The position numbers and the translations under genes are program-made. From NCBI GenBank assembly GCA_947383685.1, contig CANDEE010000046.1, positions 1 through 14,197 on the forward strand: 14,197 nt of DNA. Reading direction: 5' to 3'. A model generated the notes under the pieces. That model worked only from the letters and a program-made list of their open reading frames with translations, ran no database searches and was not told where the DNA came from. Positions within the stretch are counted from its first letter, which is position 1; the number at the start of each line of letters is the position of its first letter. This DNA comes from an uncultured Pseudoflavonifractor sp. GTDB lineage: Bacteria; Bacillota; Clostridia; Oscillospirales; Oscillospiraceae. This document shows, one piece after another, positions 6,016 to 13,070 of this stretch.

Positions 6016-6684
6016 ATGGTCATCGAAATCATTCAGCGGGAAATTCCCGTCAAGGGAATCGGCTATCTGATCCTCCGGGACTGCCCGGAGGACCGGCTGG
6101 AGGACGGTCTGAAAAAGGGTATGGAACGGCTGAAAAAGGCCGGGGCCAAAAAGGTCTGGGCCACCTCCCTGCCCGATGGAGAACCTTTCTACCCCGGCCC
6201 GGTGGGCATCTGGCGGCTCACCCATGTCCATGACATCCTACGTATGGAGCGGACCTTGCCCGCTGAGAAGCCGGAAATCAAGCTGAACCTCCGCGCCCCC
6301 AAGAAGGGGCAGGAGGAGGGGCTTTACCTGTCCCTGGTGAACCGGGCCTTTGCCGAGGTGCCTAACGCCGCCACCCAGCGGCCCACCGATCTGCGCAGGC
6401 AGAACCACCGCTACGCCATTGCCTATCAAGGCGACAAGGCGGTGGGGGCCTTTGAGGTGGACCTGACGGAGAAAACTCCGGAGCTGGTGACCCTGGCGGT
6501 GGAGCCGGAGCTTTGGCGGCAGGGATATGGACGTTCCGTTCTCCGCACCGCCCTGGACTCCATGGGCAAGGCCCCCGGCTGCACGCTGATCGTGTCCTCC
6601 GCCAACACCGCCGCTATGGCCCTCTATGAGTCTGAGGGCTTTGTCCAGACGGGCGTGGTCTCCAGTTGGTTTGAGGTGGTTTGA
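6016..6684 (+). CDS. GNAT family N-acetyltransferase
   Basis: 222 residues. The C-terminal half (about 90-222) is a GNAT fold. The acetyl-CoA pyrophosphate loop is WRQGYGR (167-173), preceded by the strand VTLAVEPEL and followed by helix SVLRTALDSM. The late motif SANTAAMALYESEGF (195-209) is typical of the family. The N-terminal 85 residues do not show a clear GNAT motif; they may be a degenerate second GNAT-like half or an unrelated domain. The substrate cannot be read from the sequence. Neighbouring peptide-cleaving enzymes make an amino-acid, peptide or aminosugar acceptor plausible, but this is inference. ATG 6016 follows AAAGGAG. The next gene begins directly after the TGA at 6684, so translation is probably coupled. 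Confidence 0.88.
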   Translation: MVIEIIQREIPVKGIGYLILRDCPEDRLEDGLKKGMERLKKAGAKKVWATSLPDGEPFYPGPVGIWRLTHVHDILRMERTLPAEKPEIKLNLRAPKKGQEEGLYLSLVNRAFAEVPNAATQRPTDLRRQNHRYAIAYQGDKAVGAFEVDLTEKTPELVTLAVEPELWRQGYGRSVLRTALDSMGKAPGCTLIVSSANTAAMALYESEGFVQTGVVSSWFEVV

Positions 6685-7401
6685 GTGTTTCCTGACCCGT
6701 TTTTGAAGCCTATTCCTCCCGAGCCTGACTTTGACTGGGACTCCATCCCCGCTCCCACCGAGTGCGGGGAGCCGCTGGTGGACCCCACCCTTCTCTCCCC
6801 GCAAATTACCTATGGAGCGGCCTATCTCCGCCAGGGCCTGCCGGGAGCCGCCGGGACCTGTCTTGTCCGCCAGGGAGTGGCCCAGCGGCTGGTCCAGGCG
6901 GCGGACAAGCTGCCGGAGGGCTACGGCATTTACATCTTTGACTCCCTGCGCTCCCTGGATGTGCAGAAGGCCCTTTACGACCAGTTCCGGGAGGTGGCGG
7001 AAAAGGAGCATCCCGGCCTTGGCCCGGAGGAATTGGACCGTATCATCGACGAGTTTGTGGCTCTCCCGGTCAAGCGGCTGAACAGGCCCTCCCCCCACGC
7101 CACCGGCGGGGCGGTGGATTTGACTCTCTGCAAGGACGGACAGCTTTTGGACATGGGCACCGGGTTTGACGACTTTACCGACCTGGCCCATACCGCCGCC
7201 TTGGAGGAGGATTGTCCCTCCGGGCTGGAAGCAGCCCGGGATAACCGCCGTATTCTTTTTCACCTGATGGAAGCGGTAGGTCTGGTGAACTATTCCAGCG
7301 AGTGGTGGCATTTTGCCTACGGAGAACGCCAGTGGGCTGCACGGGAGGGCTGCGCCCCCATCTACGGCTTCTGCCCGGAGTGTGATTTCAAGACAGGATA
7401 A
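6685..7401 (+). CDS. D-alanyl-D-alanine dipeptidase-like protein (peptidase M15D, VanX/DdpX family)
   Basis: 238 residues. Zinc ligands and catalytic residues of the family are visible: His138 and Asp145 in SPHATGGAVD, catalytic Glu206 and ligand His209 in SEWWHFAYG. Arg89 in FDSLRSLDVQ matches the transition-state arginine, although the usual DAYRP context is changed. Family members split D-Ala-D-Ala or similar dipeptides. No signal peptide is seen, so it acts in the cytoplasm. It starts with GTG right after the acetyltransferase stop, with GAGGTGG (6673-6679) as binding site inside that gene. No vanH, vanA, vanR or vanS homologue is in the window, so a role in peptide or wall-fragment recycling is more likely than glycopeptide resistance. 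A terminator follows the stop. Confidence 0.88.
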   Translation: MFPDPFLKPIPPEPDFDWDSIPAPTECGEPLVDPTLLSPQITYGAAYLRQGLPGAAGTCLVRQGVAQRLVQAADKLPEGYGIYIFDSLRSLDVQKALYDQFREVAEKEHPGLGPEELDRIIDEFVALPVKRLNRPSPHATGGAVDLTLCKDGQLLDMGTGFDDFTDLAHTAALEEDCPSGLEAARDNRRILFHLMEAVGLVNYSSEWWHFAYGERQWAAREGCAPIYGFCPECDFKTG

Positions 7402-7437
7402 AAGGAGCGGACCTTCAAAAAGGTCCGCTCCTGTTTT
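7401..7437. terminator. Bidirectional rho-independent terminator between dipeptidase and lipoprotein genes
   Basis: A perfect 12-bp stem, GGAGCGGACCTT (7404-7415) with AAGGTCCGCTCC (7420-7431), closes a CAAA loop. An A run lies on the left and TGTTTT on the right, so U tracts arise in both directions. It ends the plus-strand operon and the long minus-strand cluster. Confidence 0.9.
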
Positions 7438-8152
7438 ACAGTTCAAAAAATTTTCCGATATACCGACCCAGGCCCCAGGTGGCCCGCATCTGGGTAATGA
7501 CCCCATCCTCCATGGACAAATCCAGGATGTGTCCAACTCCCGCCGTATAATTCAGCCGTTCCCGGACCGGATAGCCCACAGCCTCCGCCTCCTCTGCCGT
7601 CATTCCTACCTTCAATCCGCAGAGAGTGGCGTAATCGCCACTGGAAACGGTCACGGAGACAAGCCATTCCCGGCCTTTCTCCCCCTCAATGTCAGCCCAG
7701 AAGTCGGCTTCCGCGGGGTAAATATCCCGATTATCCTTGTCCACTTCCGCCTTATATTCCAGATAGGCCGCGGTGGGGGCGGTGGTACACAATTCCAGAC
7801 CCGGTGCAGAATAGACCCGGTATACCTCCCATTCTGAGAGATAGCATCCCTCCTTATCCATATCCGTCACCAGTTCCAGACTGTCCAGCAGCTCCTGGGG
7901 CAGCGTATCCAAAGGCACATGGTCAAAATCGGTCAGGGTGGCGTGGCGGTCCATCTCATGATAGTCTCCCGTCCAGGCAAAAGCCGGGTTTCGGGTAGGT
8001 TCCGGGGTAGGGGCAGGCGTTAGCACAGCCGATTCTACCGCCGGGGTGGACGTAACCGTCTCCGCCGCCGGGGCGGCGGTACAACCCGCCAGCAGGCACA
8101 GGGTCAACAGGGTTGGAAGCTCCCGTTTTTTTATATGGGTCACTTCTTTCAA
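7436..8152 (-). CDS. Putative lipoprotein of unknown function
   Basis: 238 residues. A short basic start (KKRE) is followed by a hydrophobic stretch and the lipobox LLAGC with Cys24, so it should be lipid-anchored outside the cytoplasmic membrane. A Thr/Pro/Ala-rich linker (25-57) follows, then a soluble domain. Near the end, LKVGMTAEEAEAVGYP followed by an ILDLSMEDGVITQM strand recalls small SmpA/OmlA-like or beta-sandwich lipoprotein modules, but I do not recognise a family. The start is TTG at 8152, overlapping the rsfS stop by 4 nt, which suggests translational coupling. GTG at 8143 is an alternative, and neither has a strong ribosome binding site. It is the last gene of the minus cluster, ended by the terminator at 7404-7431. 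Confidence 0.75.
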   Translation of the reverse strand: MKEVTHIKKRELPTLLTLCLLAGCTAAPAAETVTSTPAVESAVLTPAPTPEPTRNPAFAWTGDYHEMDRHATLTDFDHVPLDTLPQELLDSLELVTDMDKEGCYLSEWEVYRVYSAPGLELCTTAPTAAYLEYKAEVDKDNRDIYPAEADFWADIEGEKGREWLVSVTVSSGDYATLCGLKVGMTAEEAEAVGYPVRERLNYTAGVGHILDLSMEDGVITQMRATWGLGRYIGKFFEL

Positions 8153-8511
8153 TCCGCGGTCAAAATCCCGCTCAAATCAACAGGGGTGGCGTCGCTCCAA
8201 AGACGCTCCAGGTCATAAAATTCCCGGGCTTCCTCGTTAAACACATGGACCACCACCGCAGAGAAATCCAGCAATATCCAAGTGCCGCCCCGGTGTCCTT
8301 CCACATGGTGGGGGGCCTCTCCCGCTTCCTCCTTCATGGCCTTTTCGCAGGCGTCAGCCAGAGCTTTGATCTGAGTGGTGGAGGTAGCGGAACAGAGGAC
8401 AAAATAATCGGCCAGAGTGGTCAGGTGTCCGGTCTCTAAAACCTTGATGTCAAGGCCCTTTTTGCTATCCAGGGCCTTTGCCAGCAATAAGGCGGTCTCC
8501 TTTGGCGTCAT
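8149..8511 (-). CDS. rsfS: Ribosomal silencing factor RsfS
   Basis: 120 residues, the normal length. The family pattern is clear: LDIKVLETGHLTTLADYFVL, then CSATSTTQIKALAD, and the C-terminal GGTWILLDFSAVVVHVF...REFYDLERLW. RsfS (YbeB/Iojap) binds ribosomal protein L14 and blocks joining of the subunits under starvation. ATG 8511 follows AAAGGAG with 8-nt spacing. It lies downstream of the nadD-yqeK fusion and the LCP gene, a neighbourhood known in Firmicutes (nadD-yqeK-rsfS), and overlaps the lipoprotein start by 4 nt. Confidence 0.96.
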   Translation of the reverse strand: MTPKETALLLAKALDSKKGLDIKVLETGHLTTLADYFVLCSATSTTQIKALADACEKAMKEEAGEAPHHVEGHRGGTWILLDFSAVVVHVFNEEAREFYDLERLWSDATPVDLSGILTAD

Positions 8512-8550
8512 AAAAGGTTCTCCTTTCGTAGATGGTTGGATACATTCTTC

Positions 8551-10200
8551 TCACATGGGCGGCAGCAGCGGCTCCTCCTCCATGGGAGGCGGGGTAAATA
8601 TGGGCGCCGATGTCGGCTCCGGGGCCGCCGGAGTGGGAGCAGGCTCTGCCGTGGGCACGGGAGTAGGGATGGGAGCCTCGCTCCCTGTAGGGGCAGGACT
8701 GCGGCTGGGCTGAATCAACCCGCCGGGATTTGTGTTTTCGCTGGGCCGGGGTGTTACGCTTTCCCTGGGTGCGGGGCTGGCACTGCTCCCAGGCAGGGGA
8801 CTGGCGCTGCTGCTGGGGGCCGCCGAGGGCCGGGTAAACGTTCCCGGAGGCAGGACCACATCGTCGCTCTCAGTGGGACGGGGGCTTTCGGTGCTGTCAG
8901 GATCATCGGTAGCGTCGGGGTCCTCCGTCTCTGCGGGGGCTGCGCTGCGCCGGGGCACATCGTCCATGGTGGCAAGGGTCAACTCACTCAGGCGGATGTC
9001 ATCCTTATAGGGATTAAAGTTTTCGTTCACCGTCTTGACGATCTGACTGCCGATGGGGACCAGGTGTCCGTCCCCGGCGTAGTTGTTGGGCAGAGTGACA
9101 AAGGTCACGTTCTCCATATCCAGCCCGCCGATGGCGGCTTTGCCGAAATAGGCCATGTTGGCCACCGACAGGTCCGTCATCACGTTCTTCTGGAAAATGT
9201 CAATATATTCCCCCAGGTTCCCCAGCAGCACATCGGGCTGGATGCACTTGGCAATAACCGCCTTCATCACTGCCTGCTGTGTCTTGATACGGCCCAAATC
9301 ACCGTCGGCATAGCCATAGTGGGGGTCCTTCTTCCCTGTGTTTCCAATACTGTTCTGCCGCCAGCGGACCACACCCATGGCGGCTTTTCCGTCCAAAAGC
9401 TGGTATCCTTTTTTTACATCAATCTTAAAATGCTGGGACAGGTCATTGTAGTACATATCAAAGGGAACGTCAAAATAGACTCCGCCGATGGCGTCCACCA
9501 GCTCGCCAAAGGCCTCCCACTGGATGATGACGTGGAAATCGGGGTAAATTCCGGTCAGGTCCTTCACTGCGCTTTTCAGGCCCTCGATGCCCTTATTATC
9601 CTTATCGCCGCCGGCTGCGTTATACACCGCATTGATCATCCGTACGCCCTTATAGCGGACATAGGTGTCCCGGGGCAGGTTCAGTACGCTCAGCTTTTGG
9701 TCGGGCACATCATAGGCCACCAGCATCATGGTGTCGGACAGCTTACCGCCGGAATCCTGGCTCTGCCCCACCACCAGGAAGGTATAGAACTCCTTCTTTC
9801 TGTCGGAGGGAAGGCCGGGAATCTCAATTTCAATGATGTTGCCCGAGGGGTCCACCGTAGTGGTGACCTGCACCCGCGGAGGCTGGGAGGGCCGGGTGGG
9901 GTCGTTCTCCACATCCGGCGGCGCAGCGAACAGGTTCACCCCAATGTAGCCCAGCACAATAATGGCAGAAACCACCGTCAGGGCAATATACAGTCCCTTC
10001 AATATCTTCTGTTGACTGGTCAGAGGCTGCTGCTTCGCCCCGGGCTTCCGGGTTCCTTCCGTGCTCCGTTTGGGCGGCTGGTTCCCCGGCTTCTTTGCCA
10101 CCCGCTTCCCCGTATTCTGCCCGGCAGGCTTGCTCTGCTTTTGCGGCGCGGGCTTTTTCTCCGGGCTTTTCCCGGACTTATTCTCTTTCGGATCGCTCAT
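8551..10200 (-). CDS. LytR-CpsA-Psr (LCP) family wall-polymer ligase with Pro/Ser/Thr-rich tail
   Basis: 549 residues. A long basic, Lys/Pro-rich cytoplasmic segment (1-66) leads to one membrane helix (about 69-90). The extracellular LCP domain (about 135-320) keeps the key residues: Asp156 (LSDTMML), Arg177-Asp178 (NLPRDTYV), Arg187 (RMINAVY), Arg279/Arg281 (VVRWRQN) and Asp301/Arg304/Gln308 (DLGRIKTQQ). LCP enzymes move undecaprenyl-linked anionic polymers such as teichoic acids or capsule onto peptidoglycan. A further region to about 411 is followed by a low-complexity tail (412-549) rich in Pro, Ser, Thr, Ala and Glu, which probably spans the wall. ATG 10200 follows AAAGGA, and the stop of nadD-yqeK lies 3 nt upstream, so they are co-transcribed. 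The exact polymer cannot be told. Confidence 0.93.
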   Translation of the reverse strand: MSDPKENKSGKSPEKKPAPQKQSKPAGQNTGKRVAKKPGNQPPKRSTEGTRKPGAKQQPLTSQQKILKGLYIALTVVSAIIVLGYIGVNLFAAPPDVENDPTRPSQPPRVQVTTTVDPSGNIIEIEIPGLPSDRKKEFYTFLVVGQSQDSGGKLSDTMMLVAYDVPDQKLSVLNLPRDTYVRYKGVRMINAVYNAAGGDKDNKGIEGLKSAVKDLTGIYPDFHVIIQWEAFGELVDAIGGVYFDVPFDMYYNDLSQHFKIDVKKGYQLLDGKAAMGVVRWRQNSIGNTGKKDPHYGYADGDLGRIKTQQAVMKAVIAKCIQPDVLLGNLGEYIDIFQKNVMTDLSVANMAYFGKAAIGGLDMENVTFVTLPNNYAGDGHLVPIGSQIVKTVNENFNPYKDDIRLSELTLATMDDVPRRSAAPAETEDPDATDDPDSTESPRPTESDDVVLPPGTFTRPSAAPSSSASPLPGSSASPAPRESVTPRPSENTNPGGLIQPSRSPAPTGSEAPIPTPVPTAEPAPTPAAPEPTSAPIFTPPPMEEEPLLPPM

Positions 10201-10203
10201 AGG

Positions 10204-11403
10204 TTATCCTTTCCGATGCGCCAGCACCCAATCCATGGCTCCCTGTGTATTTTTGTGGATGGGGACTCCCCGTTCGTTCAGGTCCTCGATGCTCATGCGG
10301 ACCCCAAGCAAAAGGGCCTCGTCCAAGTCCTCATAACAGAGCCGCCGCAAGTCCTCCACACCGTCAAATTTGCGGTTTGGCTCCATATAGTCGGCTAAGT
10401 AAATGATTTTTTCCAGTGTGGTCATATCTGCCTTGCCCGTCGTGTGCCAGTAGATGGCCCAGTATTCCTCGTCTCCCTGTCCATACAGGTGCTTTGCCAG
10501 GGCCGCCCCCGTCTTGGAGTGGAGCAGCTTGGCGCTGGCAGCCTCCATATCGTCCAGGGCCAGACCATATTTTTCACAGATGGCAAGATGCTCCTCCAGC
10601 GAGAGGTATTTGGTGCAGTCATGGAGGATGCCCGCCCGAAATGCCAGCTCCTCATCGCAGCCCCAGCGTTTCGCCAGCTCTACTGCCGTCTGTGCCACCC
10701 CCAGGATGTGGGCGTGGCGCTTGGCGTAAACCATGGAGAGGGAACAGGCGGTCATGTCCTCATGGTTCAGCGCCGTCAAATCGGCTTGGGTTCCATAAAG
10801 GCCATTTCGCAAAATATAACCGTAAACAGCGGGGGGCAAAAACTCCCGCCCCTCCCCCGCTCTCAGACGCTCACGCACCTGAGTGGAGGAAAGCGGGGTG
10901 ACCTGGGGAAGCCGAACCACAGTACAGTCGGCTCCAAAGGTCTCCCGGAGGTAGCTTCCCTGATTTTTCAGCGTATTTTCCGTATCCGCCTCCGTCCGGG
11001 CAAAAGCCGCCAGATGAGCCAGCGCGCATATTGCCTCCGGACGCTTCCAATTCTGGAAGGTCAGGAACATATCTGTTCCCATCAGAAGCCACAGCTCATC
11101 GTCCGGATACTGCTCGTGGAGTTCGGTCAGAGTATCGGCAGTGTAGCTTTTTCCCTCCCGGCTGACTTCCATGCCGGATACCTCTACCCGTCCCGGCAGC
11201 AGCATGGAATCGGCCGCCAGCTCCATCATGGCAAGACGCTCTGCCGCCTGGGGCGAGTGCTGGGGCAGGTCCTTGTGGGGCGGGTCGCCCGCCGGGACAA
11301 ATATGAGCCGGTCCAGACCCAGCGCTTCCATGGCAAACCGGGCCGAAAGCAAATGTCCCAAGTGGGGCGGGTTAAAGGTCCCTCCGTATACGCCGATCCT
11401 CAT
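10204..11403 (-). CDS. nadD-yqeK: Fused nicotinate-nucleotide adenylyltransferase (NadD) and YqeK-type HD hydrolase
   Basis: 399 residues with two complete enzymes in one frame. Residues 1-205 are NadD: GGTFNPPHLGH (7-17) is the nucleotide-binding motif, FVPAGDPPHK (35-44) binds substrate, and SSTQVRERL (172-180) is the ISSTxIR motif. It makes nicotinate adenine dinucleotide in NAD synthesis. Residues about 215-399 are YqeK, an HD-domain hydrolase of Ap4A: His232 (HAHILGV), His261-Asp262 (GILHDCTK), His295 (LLHSKTGA), His320 (YWHTTG) and Asp338 (LADYMEP). The two are usually separate adjacent genes in Firmicutes; here no stop or start separates them. ATG 11403 follows an AAGGGGGG site. It lies between yhbY (27-nt gap) and the LCP gene (3-nt gap). 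Confidence 0.94.
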   Translation of the reverse strand: MRIGVYGGTFNPPHLGHLLSARFAMEALGLDRLIFVPAGDPPHKDLPQHSPQAAERLAMMELAADSMLLPGRVEVSGMEVSREGKSYTADTLTELHEQYPDDELWLLMGTDMFLTFQNWKRPEAICALAHLAAFARTEADTENTLKNQGSYLRETFGADCTVVRLPQVTPLSSTQVRERLRAGEGREFLPPAVYGYILRNGLYGTQADLTALNHEDMTACSLSMVYAKRHAHILGVAQTAVELAKRWGCDEELAFRAGILHDCTKYLSLEEHLAICEKYGLALDDMEAASAKLLHSKTGAALAKHLYGQGDEEYWAIYWHTTGKADMTTLEKIIYLADYMEPNRKFDGVEDLRRLCYEDLDEALLLGVRMSIEDLNERGVPIHKNTQGAMDWVLAHRKG

Positions 11404-11430
11404 ATAGGGTCCCCCCTTTTTCTCTTTGGC

Positions 11431-11742
11431 TCATTTTTTAAGCAGGACGATTTTGTCCTTTTTATCCTTTTTATGGCTTTGACGATATAAGATGAATTTT
11501 GTTCCAATGACCTGGACCACTTCAGACCGTGTGGCCCTTCCCAGGGCCTCGGCGGCCTCCCGCGCGGTGTAGTCTGAGGTCTCCAGCACCCGGCACTTGA
11601 TAAGCTCCCGGGCCTCCAGCGCCTCGTTGGCCTGACGGATCAGCTCCTCCCCCAGATTGCCCTTGCCGATGTGGACAATGGGTTCCAATGGGTTCGCCAG
11701 GGCCCGAAGCTGGGCGCGCTGCTTGCTTGTCAAATCAGCCAT
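11431..11742 (-). CDS. yhbY: YhbY family RNA-binding protein (CRM domain)
   Basis: 103 residues, the usual length. It has the CRM-domain features: LTSKQRAQLRALANPLEPIV, the GKGNLGEE loop (GxxG motif that contacts RNA) and LIKCRVLETSDYTAREAAEA. YhbY associates with pre-50S particles. The C-terminal end is very lysine-rich (KKDKKDKIVLLKK). ATG 11742 lies inside the 3' end of rdgB (8-bp overlap), with GGAG about 12 nt upstream, so translation is likely coupled. It is followed by nadD-yqeK, the conserved order in Firmicutes. Confidence 0.94.
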   Translation of the reverse strand: MADLTSKQRAQLRALANPLEPIVHIGKGNLGEELIRQANEALEARELIKCRVLETSDYTAREAAEALGRATRSEVVQVIGTKFILYRQSHKKDKKDKIVLLKK

Positions 11743-12325
11743 TGAGATATTTCTCCAATTCTACTTTGAATTTTTGCAGGGCCACGCCCCGGTGGGAAAT
11801 GGCGTTCTTCTCCGACCCCGTCATCTCCGCAAAGGTTTTTTTCTTCTCCGGCACCAGAAACACCGGGTCATAACCGAAACCGTCCTCCCCCCGGGGGGCA
11901 TAGGTAATGAGGCCGGGGCACTCCCCCCGGGCGGTCACCGTATCCCCGTTGGGAAAGGCACAGCAGATGGCGGAGACAAATTTCGCACTCCGGTCCAGTT
12001 GACCGCTGAGGCCCTTCAACACCAGCTGATAGCGGTCTTTATCGCTGAGGCCCTCACCGCCGTAGCGGGCAGAGTAGACCCCCGGACCGCCTCCCAGGGC
12101 GGTAACGCACAGCCCGGAGTCGTCGGCGATGGCGGGCAGGCCGCTGGCCTGCATCACCGCCACAGCCTTGAGGGCAGCGTTTTCCTCAAAGGTAGCGCCC
12201 GTCTCCTCCACGTCCACGTCTACGCCCACCTCGGATTCCAGCACCACTTCGATCCCAAGCTGGGAAAGGATGGCGGACATCTCGGTAAGCTTATGGGCGT
12301 TTTTGCTGGCAAGTACCATTTTCAT
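11735..12325 (-). CDS. rdgB: RdgB/HAM1 family non-canonical purine NTP pyrophosphatase
   Basis: 196 residues. The family motifs are present: SKNAHKLTEM (7-16, nucleotide binding), TFEENAALKA (45-54), ADDSGL (67-72), PGVYSARYGG (81-90), then the FGYDPVF and SHRGVALQ motifs near the end. The enzyme splits dITP, ITP and XTP to the monophosphate and pyrophosphate, which keeps deaminated purines out of DNA and RNA. ATG 12325 follows GGAGGG, 3 nt after the rph stop; pairing with rph is a common arrangement. Its end overlaps yhbY by 8 bp. Confidence 0.96.
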   Translation of the reverse strand: MKMVLASKNAHKLTEMSAILSQLGIEVVLESEVGVDVDVEETGATFEENAALKAVAVMQASGLPAIADDSGLCVTALGGGPGVYSARYGGEGLSDKDRYQLVLKGLSGQLDRSAKFVSAICCAFPNGDTVTARGECPGLITYAPRGEDGFGYDPVFLVPEKKKTFAEMTGSEKNAISHRGVALQKFKVELEKYLNG

Positions 12326-12328
12326 TGT

Positions 12329-13045
12329 TTATCCCTCCAATACGCGCTTCTGGATGGCCTGGATTTCCCCAATACCCTTGGCACACAGGTCTACCAGAGC
12401 CCGCTGCTCGGCAATGGTAAAGGCCCGGCCCTCGCCGGTACCCTGGAGCTCCACCAGCCCGCCCGCGCCTGTCATTACACAGTTCAAGTCCACCTGGGCG
12501 GAGGAGTCCTCCTCGTAACAGAGGTCCAGAAGCAGTTCATCGTTCACGATACCGGCCGACACGGCGGCAACGCTGTCAATGAGGGGATTTTCCACAAGGA
12601 CCCCATCTGCCATCAGCTTTTTGACCGCCAGGCAGAGGGCCACGTAACCCCCGGTCACGCTGGCGGTACGGGTGCCGCCGTCCCCCTGGAGCACATCGCA
12701 GTCAATGGTAATCGTATGCTCGCCCAGTTTCTCCATGTCCACACAGGCCCGGAGAGACCGGCCCACCAGTCTTTGGATCTCCGCACTTCTGGGAGACAGC
12801 TTCAGCTTGGCAACGTCCCGCTTGCTCCGCTCCCGATTGGCCCGGGGAAGCATGGAATACTCCGCCGTGACCCAGCCTGTGCCCTCGGGAACATGGGGCG
12901 GGGTACGGTCCTCGACGCTTGCACAGCAGAGCACATGGGTGTTGCCGCAGCGGATGAGGCAGGAGCCCTCGGCAAATTTGTTGATGCCGGGGAGTATTTC
13001 AATGGGGCGAAGCTGGCAGTTTTCTCTGCCGTCAATACGGGACAT
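12329..13045 (-). CDS. rph: Ribonuclease PH
   Basis: 238 residues, the normal size for this phosphate-dependent exoribonuclease, which trims tRNA 3' ends as a hexameric ring. Visible motifs are GNTHVLC (34-40), EIQRLVGRSLRACVD (89-103), LGEHTITIDCDVLQGDGGTR (107-126), and the acidic residues Asp180 and Asp186. Arg86 and Arg126 match the phosphate-binding arginines. The usual QADGG is QGDGG here, a mild change. ATG 13045 follows AGGAGG with 8-nt spacing; an upstream in-frame ATG at 13105 lies inside ftsY and is rejected. ftsY ends 25 nt upstream and rdgB starts 3 nt downstream. Confidence 0.96.
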   Translation of the reverse strand: MSRIDGRENCQLRPIEILPGINKFAEGSCLIRCGNTHVLCCASVEDRTPPHVPEGTGWVTAEYSMLPRANRERSKRDVAKLKLSPRSAEIQRLVGRSLRACVDMEKLGEHTITIDCDVLQGDGGTRTASVTGGYVALCLAVKKLMADGVLVENPLIDSVAAVSAGIVNDELLLDLCYEEDSSAQVDLNCVMTGAGGLVELQGTGEGRAFTIAEQRALVDLCAKGIGEIQAIQKRVLEG

Positions 13046-13070
13046 GGCAATTACCTCCTGATTTTTTCGT

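Noticed and set aside
4876..6231. Long stop-free frame on the minus strand opposite the M24 peptidase
   Set aside because: It is the antisense of a clearly conserved gene. Its Gly/Val/His-rich translation has no recognisable domain and reflects GC-rich codon use.
6685..7401. A vancomycin-resistance gene (vanX)
   Set aside because: The dipeptidase motifs fit the VanX/DdpX family, but no vanH, ligase or two-component genes are near, and the DAYRP context is altered. Recycling or catabolism is the safer reading.
8551..8967. Tandem DNA repeat in the Pro/Ser-rich LCP tail
   Set aside because: The composition is repetitive at protein level, but no fixed unit repeats in the DNA long enough to call a repeat array.
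8536..10398. 620-codon plus-strand frame opposite the LCP gene
   Set aside because: Antisense shadow: the minus strand carries all LCP motifs, and the plus translation is low-complexity with no family pattern.
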